A stretch of 51,172 nt of DNA from NCBI RefSeq assembly GCF_901875635.1, contig NZ_CABFMN010000104.1, forward strand, positions 1-51,172. Direction: 5' to 3'. The position numbers and the translations under genes are program-made. The notes beneath the pieces were generated by a model that ran no database searches, was not told where the DNA came from, and saw nothing but the letters and a program-made list of their open reading frames with translations. Positions 8,816-17,179 of this stretch are shown in pieces (the stretch's first letter is position 1; the number at the start of each line of letters is the position of its first letter). The stretch comes from Xylophilus ampelinus. GTDB lineage: Bacteria; Pseudomonadota; Gammaproteobacteria; Burkholderiales; Burkholderiaceae_C.

Positions 8816-10378
8816 TCAGTGCGCCCCGGCCGCCGCGTCCGACGACCCGCCGCCGCGTGCCGGCTTCGACAGCCAGATCACCGGAATCAACAGCAGGAAG
8901 AGCACCGCCGAACCGTAGAACAGGTCGGCAGTCGCCAGCATGAAGGCCTGCTGGTCGACCAGCCGGTTGATCTGCGCCAAAACCTGCTCCGTGCCGAAAC
9001 CCGCACTGCCCAGCGCACCGATGGCACCCGTGGCGGCGGTGCTGCCCTGGTTGACGGCCTCGGCGAGCTGCGCGTGGTGCAGCGTGGCGCGGTTCTCCCA
9101 CAGCGTGGTGGCGATCGACGTGCCCATCGCGCCCGCCGTGATGCGCGCAAAGTTCGACAAACCCGATGCCGCCGGGATGCGGTCCGGCGTCAGGCCCGAC
9201 AGCGTGATCGTGACCAGCGGGATGAAGAAGAAGGCCATCGCGATGCCCTGGATCAGGGTCGGGATCATGATCGTCGCGAAATCGGCCTGCGTGTTGAAGC
9301 GCGAGCGCATCCAGAGGATGAGCGCGAACACCAGGAACGAGACCGTCGCATAGCGCCGCGGATCGACCTTGCCCACCGTGAGCCCGACGATCGGCGACAA
9401 CACGATGGCCAGCAGCCCCACCGGCGCCAGCACCATGCCGGCCTGCGTGGCGGTGTAGCCCATGTACTGCTGCAGCCACAGCGGCAGGATGACCACGTTG
9501 CCGAAGAAGAGGCCGTAGCCCACCGCAGTGGCCAGCGCGCCCGACCAGAAGTTGCGCCGCTTGAAGAGCGACAGGTCGACCACCGGGTGCTTCTCGGTCA
9601 GCTCCCAGACGAGGAAGAACGCAAAGCCCACCACTGCCAGCACGGCCAGCACCACGATCTGCACGGAGTGGAACCAGTCGAGCTCCTTGCCCTTGTCGAG
9701 CATCAGCTGCAGCGCACCGACCCACAGCACCAGCAGGGCCAGACCGATGGCGTCGATGGGCACCTTGCGGGTGACGCTCTCGCGGTCCTTGTAGATGGCC
9801 CAGGTGATGCCGGCGGCCATCAGGCCCACGGGAATGTTGATGTAGAAGATCCAGGGCCAGGAGATGTTGTCGGTGATCCAGCCGCCCAGGAGCGGCCCCA
9901 TCACCGGCGCGACCAGCGTGGTCATCGACCACATGGCCATCGCCAGCCCCGCCTTGGCCCGTGGGTAGCTCGACAGCAGCAGGGTCTGCGACAGCGGGAT
10001 CATCGGGCCGGCGACGAAGCCCTGGAGCGCGCGGAACGCGATGAGCGTGGTCATGTTGGGCGCCAGGCCGCACAGCCACGAGCTGATCATGAACAGGATG
10101 ACGCTGGTCATGAACAAACGCACCTGGCCGAAGCGCTGCGTCATGAAGCCGGTGAGCGGCACGGCGATGGCGTTGGCCACGCCGAAGCTGGTGATGACCC
10201 AGGTGCCCTGTGTCGGGCTCACACCCAGGTCACCCGAGATGGCCGGCAGCGACACGTTCGCGATCGACGAGTCGAGCACGTTCATGAAGGTCGCGGCCGA
10301 CAGCGCGATGGTGCCCCAGACGCGCGCCGCCCCTTCGAGGGGCGGCGGCGGCACGTAGGCGGCTTGGGGGGTCGACAT
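8816..10378 (-). CDS. emrB: EmrB-like MFS drug efflux pump (DHA2, 14 TM)
   Basis: A 520-residue DHA2-family major facilitator with about fourteen membrane helices. It has the helix-1 motif LDSSIANVSLPAI (near residues 35-47), TWVITSFGVANAIAVPLTGF, the loop RFGQVR, and the antiporter motif PVMGPLLGGW near residues 158-167. It should expel hydrophobic drugs or acids by proton antiport. With the adaptor and outer-membrane factor encoded just upstream it forms a tripartite pump. The short Pro-rich N-terminus (residues about 4-21) is encoded by a GC hairpin resembling the CR2 repeat. The start is supported because helix 1 begins soon after. Confidence 0.93.
   Translation of the reverse strand: MSTPQAAYVPPPPLEGAARVWGTIALSAATFMNVLDSSIANVSLPAISGDLGVSPTQGTWVITSFGVANAIAVPLTGFMTQRFGQVRLFMTSVILFMISSWLCGLAPNMTTLIAFRALQGFVAGPMIPLSQTLLLSSYPRAKAGLAMAMWSMTTLVAPVMGPLLGGWITDNISWPWIFYINIPVGLMAAGITWAIYKDRESVTRKVPIDAIGLALLVLWVGALQLMLDKGKELDWFHSVQIVVLAVLAVVGFAFFLVWELTEKHPVVDLSLFKRRNFWSGALATAVGYGLFFGNVVILPLWLQQYMGYTATQAGMVLAPVGLLAIVLSPIVGLTVGKVDPRRYATVSFLVFALILWMRSRFNTQADFATIMIPTLIQGIAMAFFFIPLVTITLSGLTPDRIPAASGLSNFARITAGAMGTSIATTLWENRATLHHAQLAEAVNQGSTAATGAIGALGSAGFGTEQVLAQINRLVDQQAFMLATADLFYGSAVLFLLLIPVIWLSKPARGGGSSDAAAGAH
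10314..10369 (-). repeat. CR2-like repeat, copy 2 (at the start of emrB)
   Basis: On the minus strand a C-rich start (10364-10369) is followed by CCGCCCCT, TCG, AGGGGCGG, an eight-base-pair hairpin at 10325-10343, and a CTGGGG end. This resembles the CR2 copies at 749-792 and 48938-49001 but is diverged. It encodes the PPPPLEGAARVWG segment of EmrB. Confidence 0.4.
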
Positions 10379-10402
10379 ACGGATCGATGGCGTGCGGCGG
10401 GA

Positions 10403-11728
10403 TCAGATCGGCTTGTTCTGCAGCGCCACGTGCGCGGCGTCGCCGGCCATGGGCGCGGCCGAGCCCGGGCGATGGGTGGCGGGCGCTGCCGCCGGCTCGC
10501 GCCCGAGGTTGGCGGCGATGATGCGGCGCACCTCGGCCTCGGCACCCTTGTCGAGCGTGCTGTAGACCTCGGTCTGCGCCAGCGCGTTGGTGCGCGGCGC
10601 CTCGGCCAGCATCTGGCCGTCCTTGTTGCGCACGTCGATCTCGACGTCCATCGACAGGCCGACGCGCAGCGGGTTGGCCTTGAGCTGCGTGGGCTCCAGC
10701 GCGATGCGCACGGGCACGCGCTGCACGACCTTGATCCAGTTGCCGGTCGCGTTCTGCGCCGGCAGCAGCGCGAAGGCGGCACCGGTGCCCACGCCCAGGC
10801 CGACCACCTTGCCGTCGTATTCGACCTTCTTGCCGTACAGGTCGGCGGTGAGCTTCACGCCCTGGCCGATGCGGATGTTGCGCAGCTGGGGTTCCTTGAA
10901 GTTCGCGTCGACCCACAGCTGGTTGAGCGGCACGATCGACATCATCGGCGTGCCGGGGCTCACCCGCTGGCCCAGTTGCACGATGCGCTTGGCGACGTAG
11001 CCGTCGACCGGCGCCGGCATGGCGACGCGCTGCGTGGCGAGGTACGCCTCGCGCACCTTGGCGGCCGCGGCCAGCACGCTCGGATGGTCTTCGACGTTGG
11101 TGCCGTCGGTGAGCGAACGGTTGCTGGCCAGGTTCTCGCGGGCCGCAGTGACGCCCGCCTGCGCGGCCGTCAGGGCGCTCTTCGCATTGGCCAGCGTGGT
11201 CTCGGAATGGTTGAGTTCTTCCTTCGACACGGCGCCGTTGCCCGACAGCGCCTGGCGGCGCTTGAGGTCGTCCTGCGCGCGGGCGATATCGCTCTGCGCC
11301 TTCACCACGTCGGCCTGGCGCAGCGCCACCTGGGCGGCCAGCGAGCCGTTGTTGGCGTACAACGTGCGCACCTGGCGGACAGCCTGACCCAGAGCGGCCT
11401 CGGCCTGCTCGAGCGCGACCTTCGCATCGGCGGGGTCGAGTTGCACCAGCGGCTGGCCGGCCTTGACGAAGTCGGTGTCGTCGGCGCCGATGGCCATCAC
11501 GGTGCCGCCGATCTGCGGCGTGATCTGGATCACGTTGCCCTGGACGTAGGCGTTGTCGGTGTCCTCGTAGTGGCTGGCGACCAGCCATTCGTACAGGCCC
11601 CAGCCGCCACCGACGACGATGACGACGGCCGCCAGGGCCGTGAGTGCGCGGCGGCGCTTGCCGTTGCCGGCGGGTGCTTCGGCCGGCGCTGCGGCGGCCG
11701 GGGTGTTGGGGGTGGTGTTCTCGCTCAT
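10403..11728 (-). CDS. emrA: EmrA-like periplasmic adaptor (HlyD/membrane fusion family)
   Basis: A 441-residue membrane fusion protein. A basic stretch GKRRRA precedes one membrane segment at about residues 28-46. The barrel-sandwich start DTDNAYVQGNVIQITPQIGG follows, then a long alpha-hairpin (about 100-205) rich in Ala/Gln, and the second lipoyl half PVDGYVAKR near 245. The C-terminus is an unusually Ala/Pro-rich tail. It bridges the EmrB-like pump to the outer-membrane factor. The gene lies between those two genes in the operon, 24 bases before emrB. Confidence 0.92.
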   Translation of the reverse strand: MSENTTPNTPAAAAPAEAPAGNGKRRRALTALAAVVIVVGGGWGLYEWLVASHYEDTDNAYVQGNVIQITPQIGGTVMAIGADDTDFVKAGQPLVQLDPADAKVALEQAEAALGQAVRQVRTLYANNGSLAAQVALRQADVVKAQSDIARAQDDLKRRQALSGNGAVSKEELNHSETTLANAKSALTAAQAGVTAARENLASNRSLTDGTNVEDHPSVLAAAAKVREAYLATQRVAMPAPVDGYVAKRIVQLGQRVSPGTPMMSIVPLNQLWVDANFKEPQLRNIRIGQGVKLTADLYGKKVEYDGKVVGLGVGTGAAFALLPAQNATGNWIKVVQRVPVRIALEPTQLKANPLRVGLSMDVEIDVRNKDGQMLAEAPRTNALAQTEVYSTLDKGAEAEVRRIIAANLGREPAAAPATHRPGSAAPMAGDAAHVALQNKPI

Positions 11729-11777
11729 GGTGTTGAAAGGATTCTTGAAGAGACGATGAGGTCGGCGGCGGGTGCGT

Positions 11778-13268
11778 TCAGTGGGCCGCTGCGGGCACTG
11801 CGGCGGAGGCCGTGGCCTGCTCGGCGGCAGGCTGCCAGCCGCCGCCCAGGGCGCGCGCCAGGGCGACCTGCGTGTCGAGCGCGCGCGCGGCCAGATCGAC
11901 GGCCTGCCGCCGCTGCGCCAGCACGGTGGTTTCGGCCGTCAGGACGTTGAGGTAGTTACCCAGGCCTGCACCGTAGCGCTGCACGGCGATCTCGTAGGCG
12001 CCTTCCGCGGCGGCCTGCGCCTCGCGCTGCTGGGCCTGCTGGCGCGCCACGGACTGGATGCTGGTGACTTGGTCGGCCACGTCGCGCACGGCGTCGATCA
12101 CGGCGGCGTTGTAGCTTTCCACGGCCGCGTCGCGGTCGGCCGCCTTGCCGCGCAGGTTGGCGCGCAGGCGGCCGCCTTCGAAGATCGGCAGCGTGATGGC
12201 CGGACCCACGCCCCACTGCTCGCTGCCCGACTTCAGCAGGTTGCCGAAGCCCAGCGACTGCACGCCGACGAAGGCCGTGAGGTTCACGTTGGGATAGAAC
12301 TGCTTGCGCGCGTAGTCGACGTCGCTGCTGGCAGCCTCGGCCCGCCAGCGAGCGGCTGCGATGTCGGCCCGGCGGCCCAGCAGGTCGGCCGGCAGCACAG
12401 GCTGAACTGCTATGTTTTTCATAGCTGCCAGCGCCGGCGGAGTAAGCGTTTCGGCCACATTCGGCTTGGCAACCAGGGCGTCGAGCGCATGCTTGGCGAT
12501 GCCGATCTGCTCGTTCAGCGCCTCGATCTGCTGGCGCGCTTCGGGCAGGCCGCCCTCGCTCTGGCGCAGCTCGAGCCGCGTGTCGAGACCGGCCGAGACG
12601 CGGTCGCGCACCAGGCGCAGCGTTTCGTCGCGCTGCGCCAGCGTGCGCTTGGCCACCGCGAGCTGCGCCTCCAGCCGCGCCCACTGCACGTAGCCGCGCG
12701 CCACGTTGCTGGCGAGCAGCACGCGCGCAGCTTCCCCGTCGGCCTGCGCGGCCCGGGCGTTGCCCACCGCCGCCTCGATGGCAGCGCGGTTCTTGCCGAA
12801 GAAGTCGAGCTCCCAGCTCCCGCCGATCTGCAGCAGGCCGCTGTTCTGGATCGAGCCGCCGAGCGGAGACGGGTAGATGTAGTTCTCGGAGAACAGCGAG
12901 CGGTTGAGGTCGAGCTCGCCCTTGATCTGGGGCAGGTCGGCGGAGCGGGCGGTGCGGATCGTGGCCTCGGCCTTGGCCAGGCGGGCCGCTGCAACGGCGA
13001 GGTTGGGGTTGCCCTGCAGGGCGGCGTCGATCAGGCCATTGAGCTGGGCATCGCCGAAGCCGCGCCACCACTGGCTGTCGACGGCCGATGCCGTGCCGGC
13101 GGTGGCATCAGCCGCGGGCAGGCCGACGGCAGCCGCATCGCGCATCTGCGCCTGCGAGCCGATGCCGGCCATGTCGGCGCAGCCGGCGAGTGCCGCAGCC
13201 AACGTGGCCGCAGCGAGCACCACGGCACCACGCCGTGCCACGGGAAGATCAGGAAGAAGCGCTGTCAT
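11778..13268 (-). CDS. NodT/OprM-family outer membrane efflux lipoprotein
   Basis: A 496-residue TolC-like channel protein. The lipobox LAGC, about 30 residues from the chosen start, predicts a lipid-anchored Cys, and two repeated outer-membrane-factor halves follow. Typical motifs are WWRGFGD, NPNLAVAAARLAKAEA, SWELDFFGKNR and LPADLLGRRADIAAA. It is the exit duct of the pump. The ATG at 13266-13268 overlaps the end of the marR gene by 20 bases, which supports coupling. Residues around 288-309 are encoded by CR1 copy C, in the linker between the two halves. Confidence 0.92.
   Translation of the reverse strand: MTALLPDLPVARRGAVVLAAATLAAALAGCADMAGIGSQAQMRDAAAVGLPAADATAGTASAVDSQWWRGFGDAQLNGLIDAALQGNPNLAVAAARLAKAEATIRTARSADLPQIKGELDLNRSLFSENYIYPSPLGGSIQNSGLLQIGGSWELDFFGKNRAAIEAAVGNARAAQADGEAARVLLASNVARGYVQWARLEAQLAVAKRTLAQRDETLRLVRDRVSAGLDTRLELRQSEGGLPEARQQIEALNEQIGIAKHALDALVAKPNVAETLTPPALAAMKNIAVQPVLPADLLGRRADIAAARWRAEAASSDVDYARKQFYPNVNLTAFVGVQSLGFGNLLKSGSEQWGVGPAITLPIFEGGRLRANLRGKAADRDAAVESYNAAVIDAVRDVADQVTSIQSVARQQAQQREAQAAAEGAYEIAVQRYGAGLGNYLNVLTAETTVLAQRRQAVDLAARALDTQVALARALGGGWQPAAEQATASAAVPAAAH
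12407..12470 (+). repeat. CR1 dispersed repeat, copy C (in frame, antisense to an efflux gene)
   Basis: The plus strand reads CTGCTATGTTTTTCATAGCTG, then a GC-rich middle and GGCCACATTCGGCTTGGC, aligning with copies B and D. The host gene runs on the minus strand, where the repeat encodes the inter-domain linker containing LAAMKNIAVQ without disturbing the frame. Confidence 0.65.
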
Positions 13269-13794
13269 CTTTTTCTTTGCGCGCCGCGGCACGGATCGGG
13301 GCGTCGACGGAGTTGTTGAGGATGCGGCGCAGGTACGCCTTCAGCTGTTTCCATTCGGCTTCGTCGAAGCCGGCGAGGAATTCGTTCTGGACCCGGCACA
13401 GCACATGGGGCACGCGCTTGGCGTGCTCGGCGCCCTCGTCGGTGAGCTCGATGTGGACCACGCGGCGATCGGCGACGGAGCGCACGCGGCGCACCAGGCC
13501 CTTGGCCTCGAGTCGGTCGAGCAGGCGCGTCATGGCGCCGGTGTCGAGTTCGCACACGCGGGCCAGTTCGGCCACCGTGGTCGAAGGGCCGGTGTGCATG
13601 TGCAGCTTGTGCAGCGGAATCCACTGCGGGTAGGTGGGGCCGCCCGGCTCCACCAGCTCGGCCTCCACCGCCTGCCCCACGGCCGTGATGATGCGCCGCA
13701 TCATCAGCCCGATGCTTTCGTCGGCCGAGTAGTTGTCGGGACGGTAGAAGGTCTGGCCGGCCGAGGGATCGGCAGAGGGCATGTCCTGAGGCAT
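13249..13794 (-). CDS. MarR-family regulator of the efflux operon
   Basis: A winged-helix regulator of about 181 residues. It has a helix-turn-helix region STTVAELARVCELDTGAMTRLLDRLEAK split by the recognition helix, then the wing VRSVADRRVVHIELTDEG. It heads the efflux operon and resembles EmrR, so repression lifted by phenolic or hydrophobic ligands is likely. Further in-frame ATGs lie upstream (13830, 13815) but fall inside the promoter. ATG 13794 would give a nearly leaderless message, and ATG 13782 is the alternative. It overlaps the next gene by 20 bases. Confidence 0.85.
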   Translation of the reverse strand: MPQDMPSADPSAGQTFYRPDNYSADESIGLMMRRIITAVGQAVEAELVEPGGPTYPQWIPLHKLHMHTGPSTTVAELARVCELDTGAMTRLLDRLEAKGLVRRVRSVADRRVVHIELTDEGAEHAKRVPHVLCRVQNEFLAGFDEAEWKQLKAYLRRILNNSVDAPIRAAARKEKDDSASS

Positions 13795-13801
13795 GGCGCA
13801 A

Positions 13802-13830
13802 ATATTAATTGCCATGGCAGTAATTGTCAA
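13802..13830 (-). promoter_or_regulatory. Promoter with embedded MarR-type palindrome
   Basis: Read leftward it is TTGACA, a 17-base spacer and TAATAT, a near-consensus sigma-70 promoter for the efflux operon. The spacer is centred on the palindrome TGCCATGGCA flanked by AT-rich sequence. This is where a MarR-type dimer would block RNA polymerase, so autoregulation is inferred. Confidence 0.75.
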
Positions 13831-13870
13831 GGCTGACTTTGTGACGGCAACGGTTGGCTAGAATCGCACC

Positions 13871-15673
13871 ATGGCTGCCTCCCTGCCCGCCACGGGCGAT
13901 CTCTCCCCCGCGCCGGCCAAGGCATCGCCGCGCGCGCTTTCGGGCCTGCGGCCTTTCCTGAGGCCGTACCGCCTGCAGATCGGCCTGGCGGCCCTCTTCC
14001 TCGTCATGGCCGCCGTGACCACCCTGCTCTTCCCGCTGGCGCTGCGTGGGCTGATCGATGGCGGCCTGGTGCCGTCCGATCGCGGGACGCAGGCACTGGC
14101 GCTACGCAACCACTTCTTCGAACTGTTTCTCGTCGCCATCGCGCTGGGTGTGTTCTCGGCCGCGCGCTTCTACACGGTGAGCTGGCTGGGCGAGCGCATC
14201 ACGGCCGACCTGCGCAACGCCGTGTACCGCCACGTGCTGCGCCAGAGTCCGCAGTTCTTCGAAACCACGCAGACCGGCGAGGTGCTGTCGCGCCTGACCG
14301 CCGACACCACCCTGGTGCAAACGGTGGTGGGCTCCTCGCTCAGCATGGGGCTGCGCAACGCGGTGATGGGGCTGGGCGCGCTGGTGATGCTGGTGTGGAC
14401 CAACCCCTACGTGATGGCGCAGGTGGGCCTGGTCCTGGTGCTCGTCGTCGTGCCGAGCATGCTGTTCGGGCGTCGGGTCCGTCGCCTGTCTCGCGCCAGC
14501 CAGGACCGGGTGGCCGATGCCAGCGCCATCGCCGGCGAGGTGCTGAATGCGATCCCGGTGGTGCAGAGCTACACGGCCGAGGCCCGCGAGTCGGAGCGCT
14601 TCGCGGCGTCGACACAGGACGCCTTCCGCACCGCGGTGCGTCGCACCAAGGCACGCGCGGTGCTGGTGGCCTTCATCATCATCGCCACCTCGGCCGCCCT
14701 GCTCTGGGGTCTTTATGCCGGCACGCAGGCCGTGATGCGCGGCGAGATCACGGCCGGCCACCTGGGGCAGACCGTGGTCTACGTGATCATCCTGGCCAGC
14801 GCCTCGGCGGTGCTTGGCGAGGTGTATGGCGAGTTGCTGCGGGCGGCCGGCGCCACCGAGCGGCTGATGGAACTGCTGCACGCGCGCCCGGTCATCGCCT
14901 CGCCCCGCCAGCCGGCGGTCGCTCCGGTGCCACGGGGCGGCAGCACGGTGCGCTTCGAGGCCGTGGATTTCCACTACCCCTCGCGGCCCGGCATCCCGGC
15001 GCTGCGGCAGTTCGACCTCGCCATCGCGCCGGGCGAAACGGTGGCGCTGGTGGGCGCCAGCGGGGCCGGCAAGAGCACGGTGTTCCAGTTGCTGCTGCGC
15101 TTCTACGACGCGCAGTCCGGTCGCATCCTGCTCGATGGACAGCCGCTCGCGACGCTGGCACTTGACGACCTGCGCCAGCGCATCGGCCTGGTGCCGCAGG
15201 ACGCGGTCATCTTCTCGACCAGTGCGCTGGAGAACATCCGCTACGGCCGACCCGGCGCCACCAACGACGAAGTGCGCGCCGCGGCCCGCGCCGCGCATGC
15301 CGAGGCCTTCATCGACGCCCTGCCCGAGGGCTTCGACACCTTCCTCGGCGAACGTGGCGTGCGGCTGTCGGGCGGCCAGCGCCAGCGCATCGCGATCGCG
15401 CGGGCGATGCTGAAGAACCCGCCGCTGCTGCTGCTCGACGAGGCCACCAGCGCCCTCGACGCCGAGAGCGAACGCATGGTGCAGGCAGCCCTCGAATCCG
15501 CGATGCAGGACCGCACGACCGTGGTCATCGCCCACCGCCTGGCCACGGTGCAGAAGGCCGACCGCATCGTCGTGCTGGACCACGGCGCGATCGTCGAGCA
15601 GGGCACCCACGCCGAGCTGGTGGCGCTGGGCGGCGTCTACGCGCAGCTCGCGGCGCTGCAGTTCGTGGCCTGA
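13871..15673 (+). CDS. ABC exporter half-transporter (MsbA/LmrA-like)
   Basis: A 600-residue fused transporter. Six membrane helices span about residues 40-320, with coupling regions around QSPQFFETTQTGEVLSRL. A nucleotide-binding domain follows, with Walker A GASGAGKST near residue 400, signature LSGGQRQRIAIARA near 500, and Walker B LLLLDEATSALD. All catalytic motifs are intact, so it should act as a homodimeric exporter of lipids or drugs. It is transcribed away from the marR operon, 76 bases from it, so it may share the divergent control region. A weak -10, TAGAAT, lies just before the ATG. Confidence 0.92.
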   Translation: MAASLPATGDLSPAPAKASPRALSGLRPFLRPYRLQIGLAALFLVMAAVTTLLFPLALRGLIDGGLVPSDRGTQALALRNHFFELFLVAIALGVFSAARFYTVSWLGERITADLRNAVYRHVLRQSPQFFETTQTGEVLSRLTADTTLVQTVVGSSLSMGLRNAVMGLGALVMLVWTNPYVMAQVGLVLVLVVVPSMLFGRRVRRLSRASQDRVADASAIAGEVLNAIPVVQSYTAEARESERFAASTQDAFRTAVRRTKARAVLVAFIIIATSAALLWGLYAGTQAVMRGEITAGHLGQTVVYVIILASASAVLGEVYGELLRAAGATERLMELLHARPVIASPRQPAVAPVPRGGSTVRFEAVDFHYPSRPGIPALRQFDLAIAPGETVALVGASGAGKSTVFQLLLRFYDAQSGRILLDGQPLATLALDDLRQRIGLVPQDAVIFSTSALENIRYGRPGATNDEVRAAARAAHAEAFIDALPEGFDTFLGERGVRLSGGQRQRIAIARAMLKNPPLLLLDEATSALDAESERMVQAALESAMQDRTTVVIAHRLATVQKADRIVVLDHGAIVEQGTHAELVALGGVYAQLAALQFVA

Positions 15674-15695
15674 GAAACGAAAGTGCAATCGGGCT

Positions 15696-15720
15696 GCAGC
15701 GCCCGCCGGACGGGCGTTGC
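15696..15720. other. Hairpin between convergent genes
   Basis: GCAGCGCCCG, a five-base loop CCGGA and CGGGCGTTGC form a ten-base-pair stem with one G-T pair. It lies in the 97-base gap between the exporter gene and the DUF1178 gene. No clear T-run follows on either side. The downstream GGCCGAATTCG recalls the end of CR1, so it may be a decayed copy lacking the ATAGCTG start. Confidence 0.4.
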
Positions 15721-15770
15721 GGCCGAATTCGTCTCGAACGTGACGATCCCGCGCTCTGCGGCAGGCAGGC

Positions 15771-16205
15771 TTACTGCAGCGTGCCTTTGGCGCCCGGGGG
15801 TACGAGCAGCGGCATGACGACGATGCCTTCGTCCAGCAAGGCCTCGGCCTGCTCGGGGCTCGCCTGGCCGCGGATGCCGCGCTCCTCTGTCTCGCCGTAG
15901 TGCATGCGGCGCGCTTCCTCGACGAAGCGGTCGCCGACGTCCTCGGTGCGCGCCAGCACCTCGCGCACGGCGCGCATCCAGCGCGCCTCGGGGGTGTCGG
16001 CCGCGGGCGCCGCCTTGGGCGCCTCGGGCTCGCGGGTCGCGCCGAGGTTCAGGCGCGGGGCGCTCAGGCCCTTGGTGATCTCGGTGCTGCCGCACATCGG
16101 GCACTCGACCAGGCCGCGCGCGCATTGCGACTCGAAGTCCTCGGCCGAAGCGAACCAACCCTCGAAGGTGTGGCTGTGTGCGCAACGCAGGTTGAGGACT
16201 TTCAT
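15771..16205 (-). CDS. DUF1178 family protein with zinc-ribbon-like N-terminus
   Basis: A 144-residue conserved protein. The N-terminus MKVLNLRCAHSHTFEGWF with C8, and later CPMCGS near residue 37, looks like a metal-binding pair, followed by a helical, Ala/Glu-rich region ending MPLLVPPG. This matches DUF1178, common in alpha- and betaproteobacteria and of unknown function. It starts eight bases after the NUDIX gene and is probably the last gene of the long complex I transcript. The ATG at 16205 was chosen for the conserved MKVLNLRC start. Confidence 0.85.
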   Translation of the reverse strand: MKVLNLRCAHSHTFEGWFASAEDFESQCARGLVECPMCGSTEITKGLSAPRLNLGATREPEAPKAAPAADTPEARWMRAVREVLARTEDVGDRFVEEARRMHYGETEERGIRGQASPEQAEALLDEGIVVMPLLVPPGAKGTLQ

Positions 16206-16213
16206 GGCCGCGA

Positions 16214-16810
16214 TTATCCGGCGGTGCTGGCGGCGCCCTCGCCTGCCGACCAGTCGAGCGCCCATGCGCCCGAGAGGACGTTCTGCAGCCAGACGGCGCA
16301 GGTCAGCGTCTTGGCATCGGTGACGGTGCCGTCGCGGCACCAGCCGAGCAGTTGCTCCGGCGTCGCGGCAAACACGTCGAGGAACTCGCCAAGGTCGAGT
16401 TGCCGCTCGCCCGCCGTGAGGCCGCGCGCGAAGTAGATGTGGATGATCTCGGTCGAGTAGGCCACGGCGAGGTGCATGGCGCCCGCGCGCGCCCATTCGC
16501 GGGCGCGGTAGCCGGTTTCCTCGATCAGTTCGCGCTGCCCGCAGACGAAGGGGTCTTCTCCGGCGTCGAGCTTGCCGGCCGGGAACTCCACCATCACCTG
16601 GCCGACCGGGTAGCGGTACTGGCGCTCCAGCACGATCCGGCCGTCGTCCAGCAGCGGAATCACCACGACGGCACCCGGGTGCACGACGTATTCGCGCGTC
16701 GCCGTCTTCCCGTCTGGCAGGCGGATGGTGTCGCGGCGCGCCTCGAGGAAGTTGCCCTTGAACAGCGCTTGCGAGCTGACGCGCTCTTCCTTGAGGTGGG
16801 TGTCGCTCAT
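16214..16810 (-). CDS. NUDIX hydrolase (ADP-ribose pyrophosphatase-like)
   Basis: A 198-residue protein with a perfect NUDIX box at residues 79-101: G79, E85, R93, E94, E97, E98 and G100. The preceding strand (VVVIPLLDDGRIVLERQYR) and PVGQVMVEFPAGK are typical of ADP-ribose pyrophosphatases (NudF type), which cut ADP-ribose to AMP and ribose phosphate with Mg2+. The substrate is inferred from family resemblance. It is placed after the nuo operon and the DUF2818 gene, an arrangement I associate with Burkholderiales. Confidence 0.88.
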   Translation of the reverse strand: MSDTHLKEERVSSQALFKGNFLEARRDTIRLPDGKTATREYVVHPGAVVVIPLLDDGRIVLERQYRYPVGQVMVEFPAGKLDAGEDPFVCGQRELIEETGYRAREWARAGAMHLAVAYSTEIIHIYFARGLTAGERQLDLGEFLDVFAATPEQLLGWCRDGTVTDAKTLTCAVWLQNVLSGAWALDWSAGEGAASTAG

Positions 16811-16845
16811 GATGGATCTCGAGAGGGAATGGTGAGGCGCGCCGG

Positions 16846-17166
16846 TCAGGCGGCTGCGCGATGCTTGACGAGGTAGCGCCAGGTGAAGCCGGGAAAGGCC
16901 AACACCAGGAAGAGCGCGCCCGTCACGGCGTAGAACTCCCAGCCCTGCGGCGCGATCTGGCCGAGGCGCCGCTCGAACAGCAGGCCGACGGCGCCGGTGA
17001 GACCGTACAGAACGGCGAGTTCGGCCAACCGCCAGGCCAGCGACTTCTGCCCACCCGGGACCGGCACGACGCCGAGCAGGCGCTCGGTCAGGAAAGGCAG
17101 GTTGGCCGCCAGCACAGCGACCAATAGCACCAGCCAGACCGAAGCGCCCTGCGACAGCCCACCCAT
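16846..17166 (-). CDS. DUF2818 small membrane protein
   Basis: A 106-residue protein with about four hydrophobic segments: an N-terminal one at about residues 8-28, two central ones split by an RR pair, and a C-terminal ALFLVLAFPGFTWRYLV. It fits DUF2818, a family found directly after nuoN in betaproteobacteria. It starts 13 bases after nuoN, so it is surely co-transcribed. A role in complex I assembly or stability is an inference from this fixed position only. Confidence 0.82.
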   Translation of the reverse strand: MGGLSQGASVWLVLLVAVLAANLPFLTERLLGVVPVPGGQKSLAWRLAELAVLYGLTGAVGLLFERRLGQIAPQGWEFYAVTGALFLVLAFPGFTWRYLVKHRAAA

Positions 17167-17179
17167 GCGCCTCGCCGGC

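Noticed and set aside
8819..11950. A 1043-codon open frame on the plus strand, antisense to the emr genes
   Set aside because: It is Arg/His/Gln-rich with no recognisable motif and lies opposite two clearly real genes. It reflects the lack of stop codons in very GC-rich DNA.
13795..13830. Earlier ATG codons for the MarR gene
   Set aside because: They fall inside the -35/-10 promoter region reading in the same direction.
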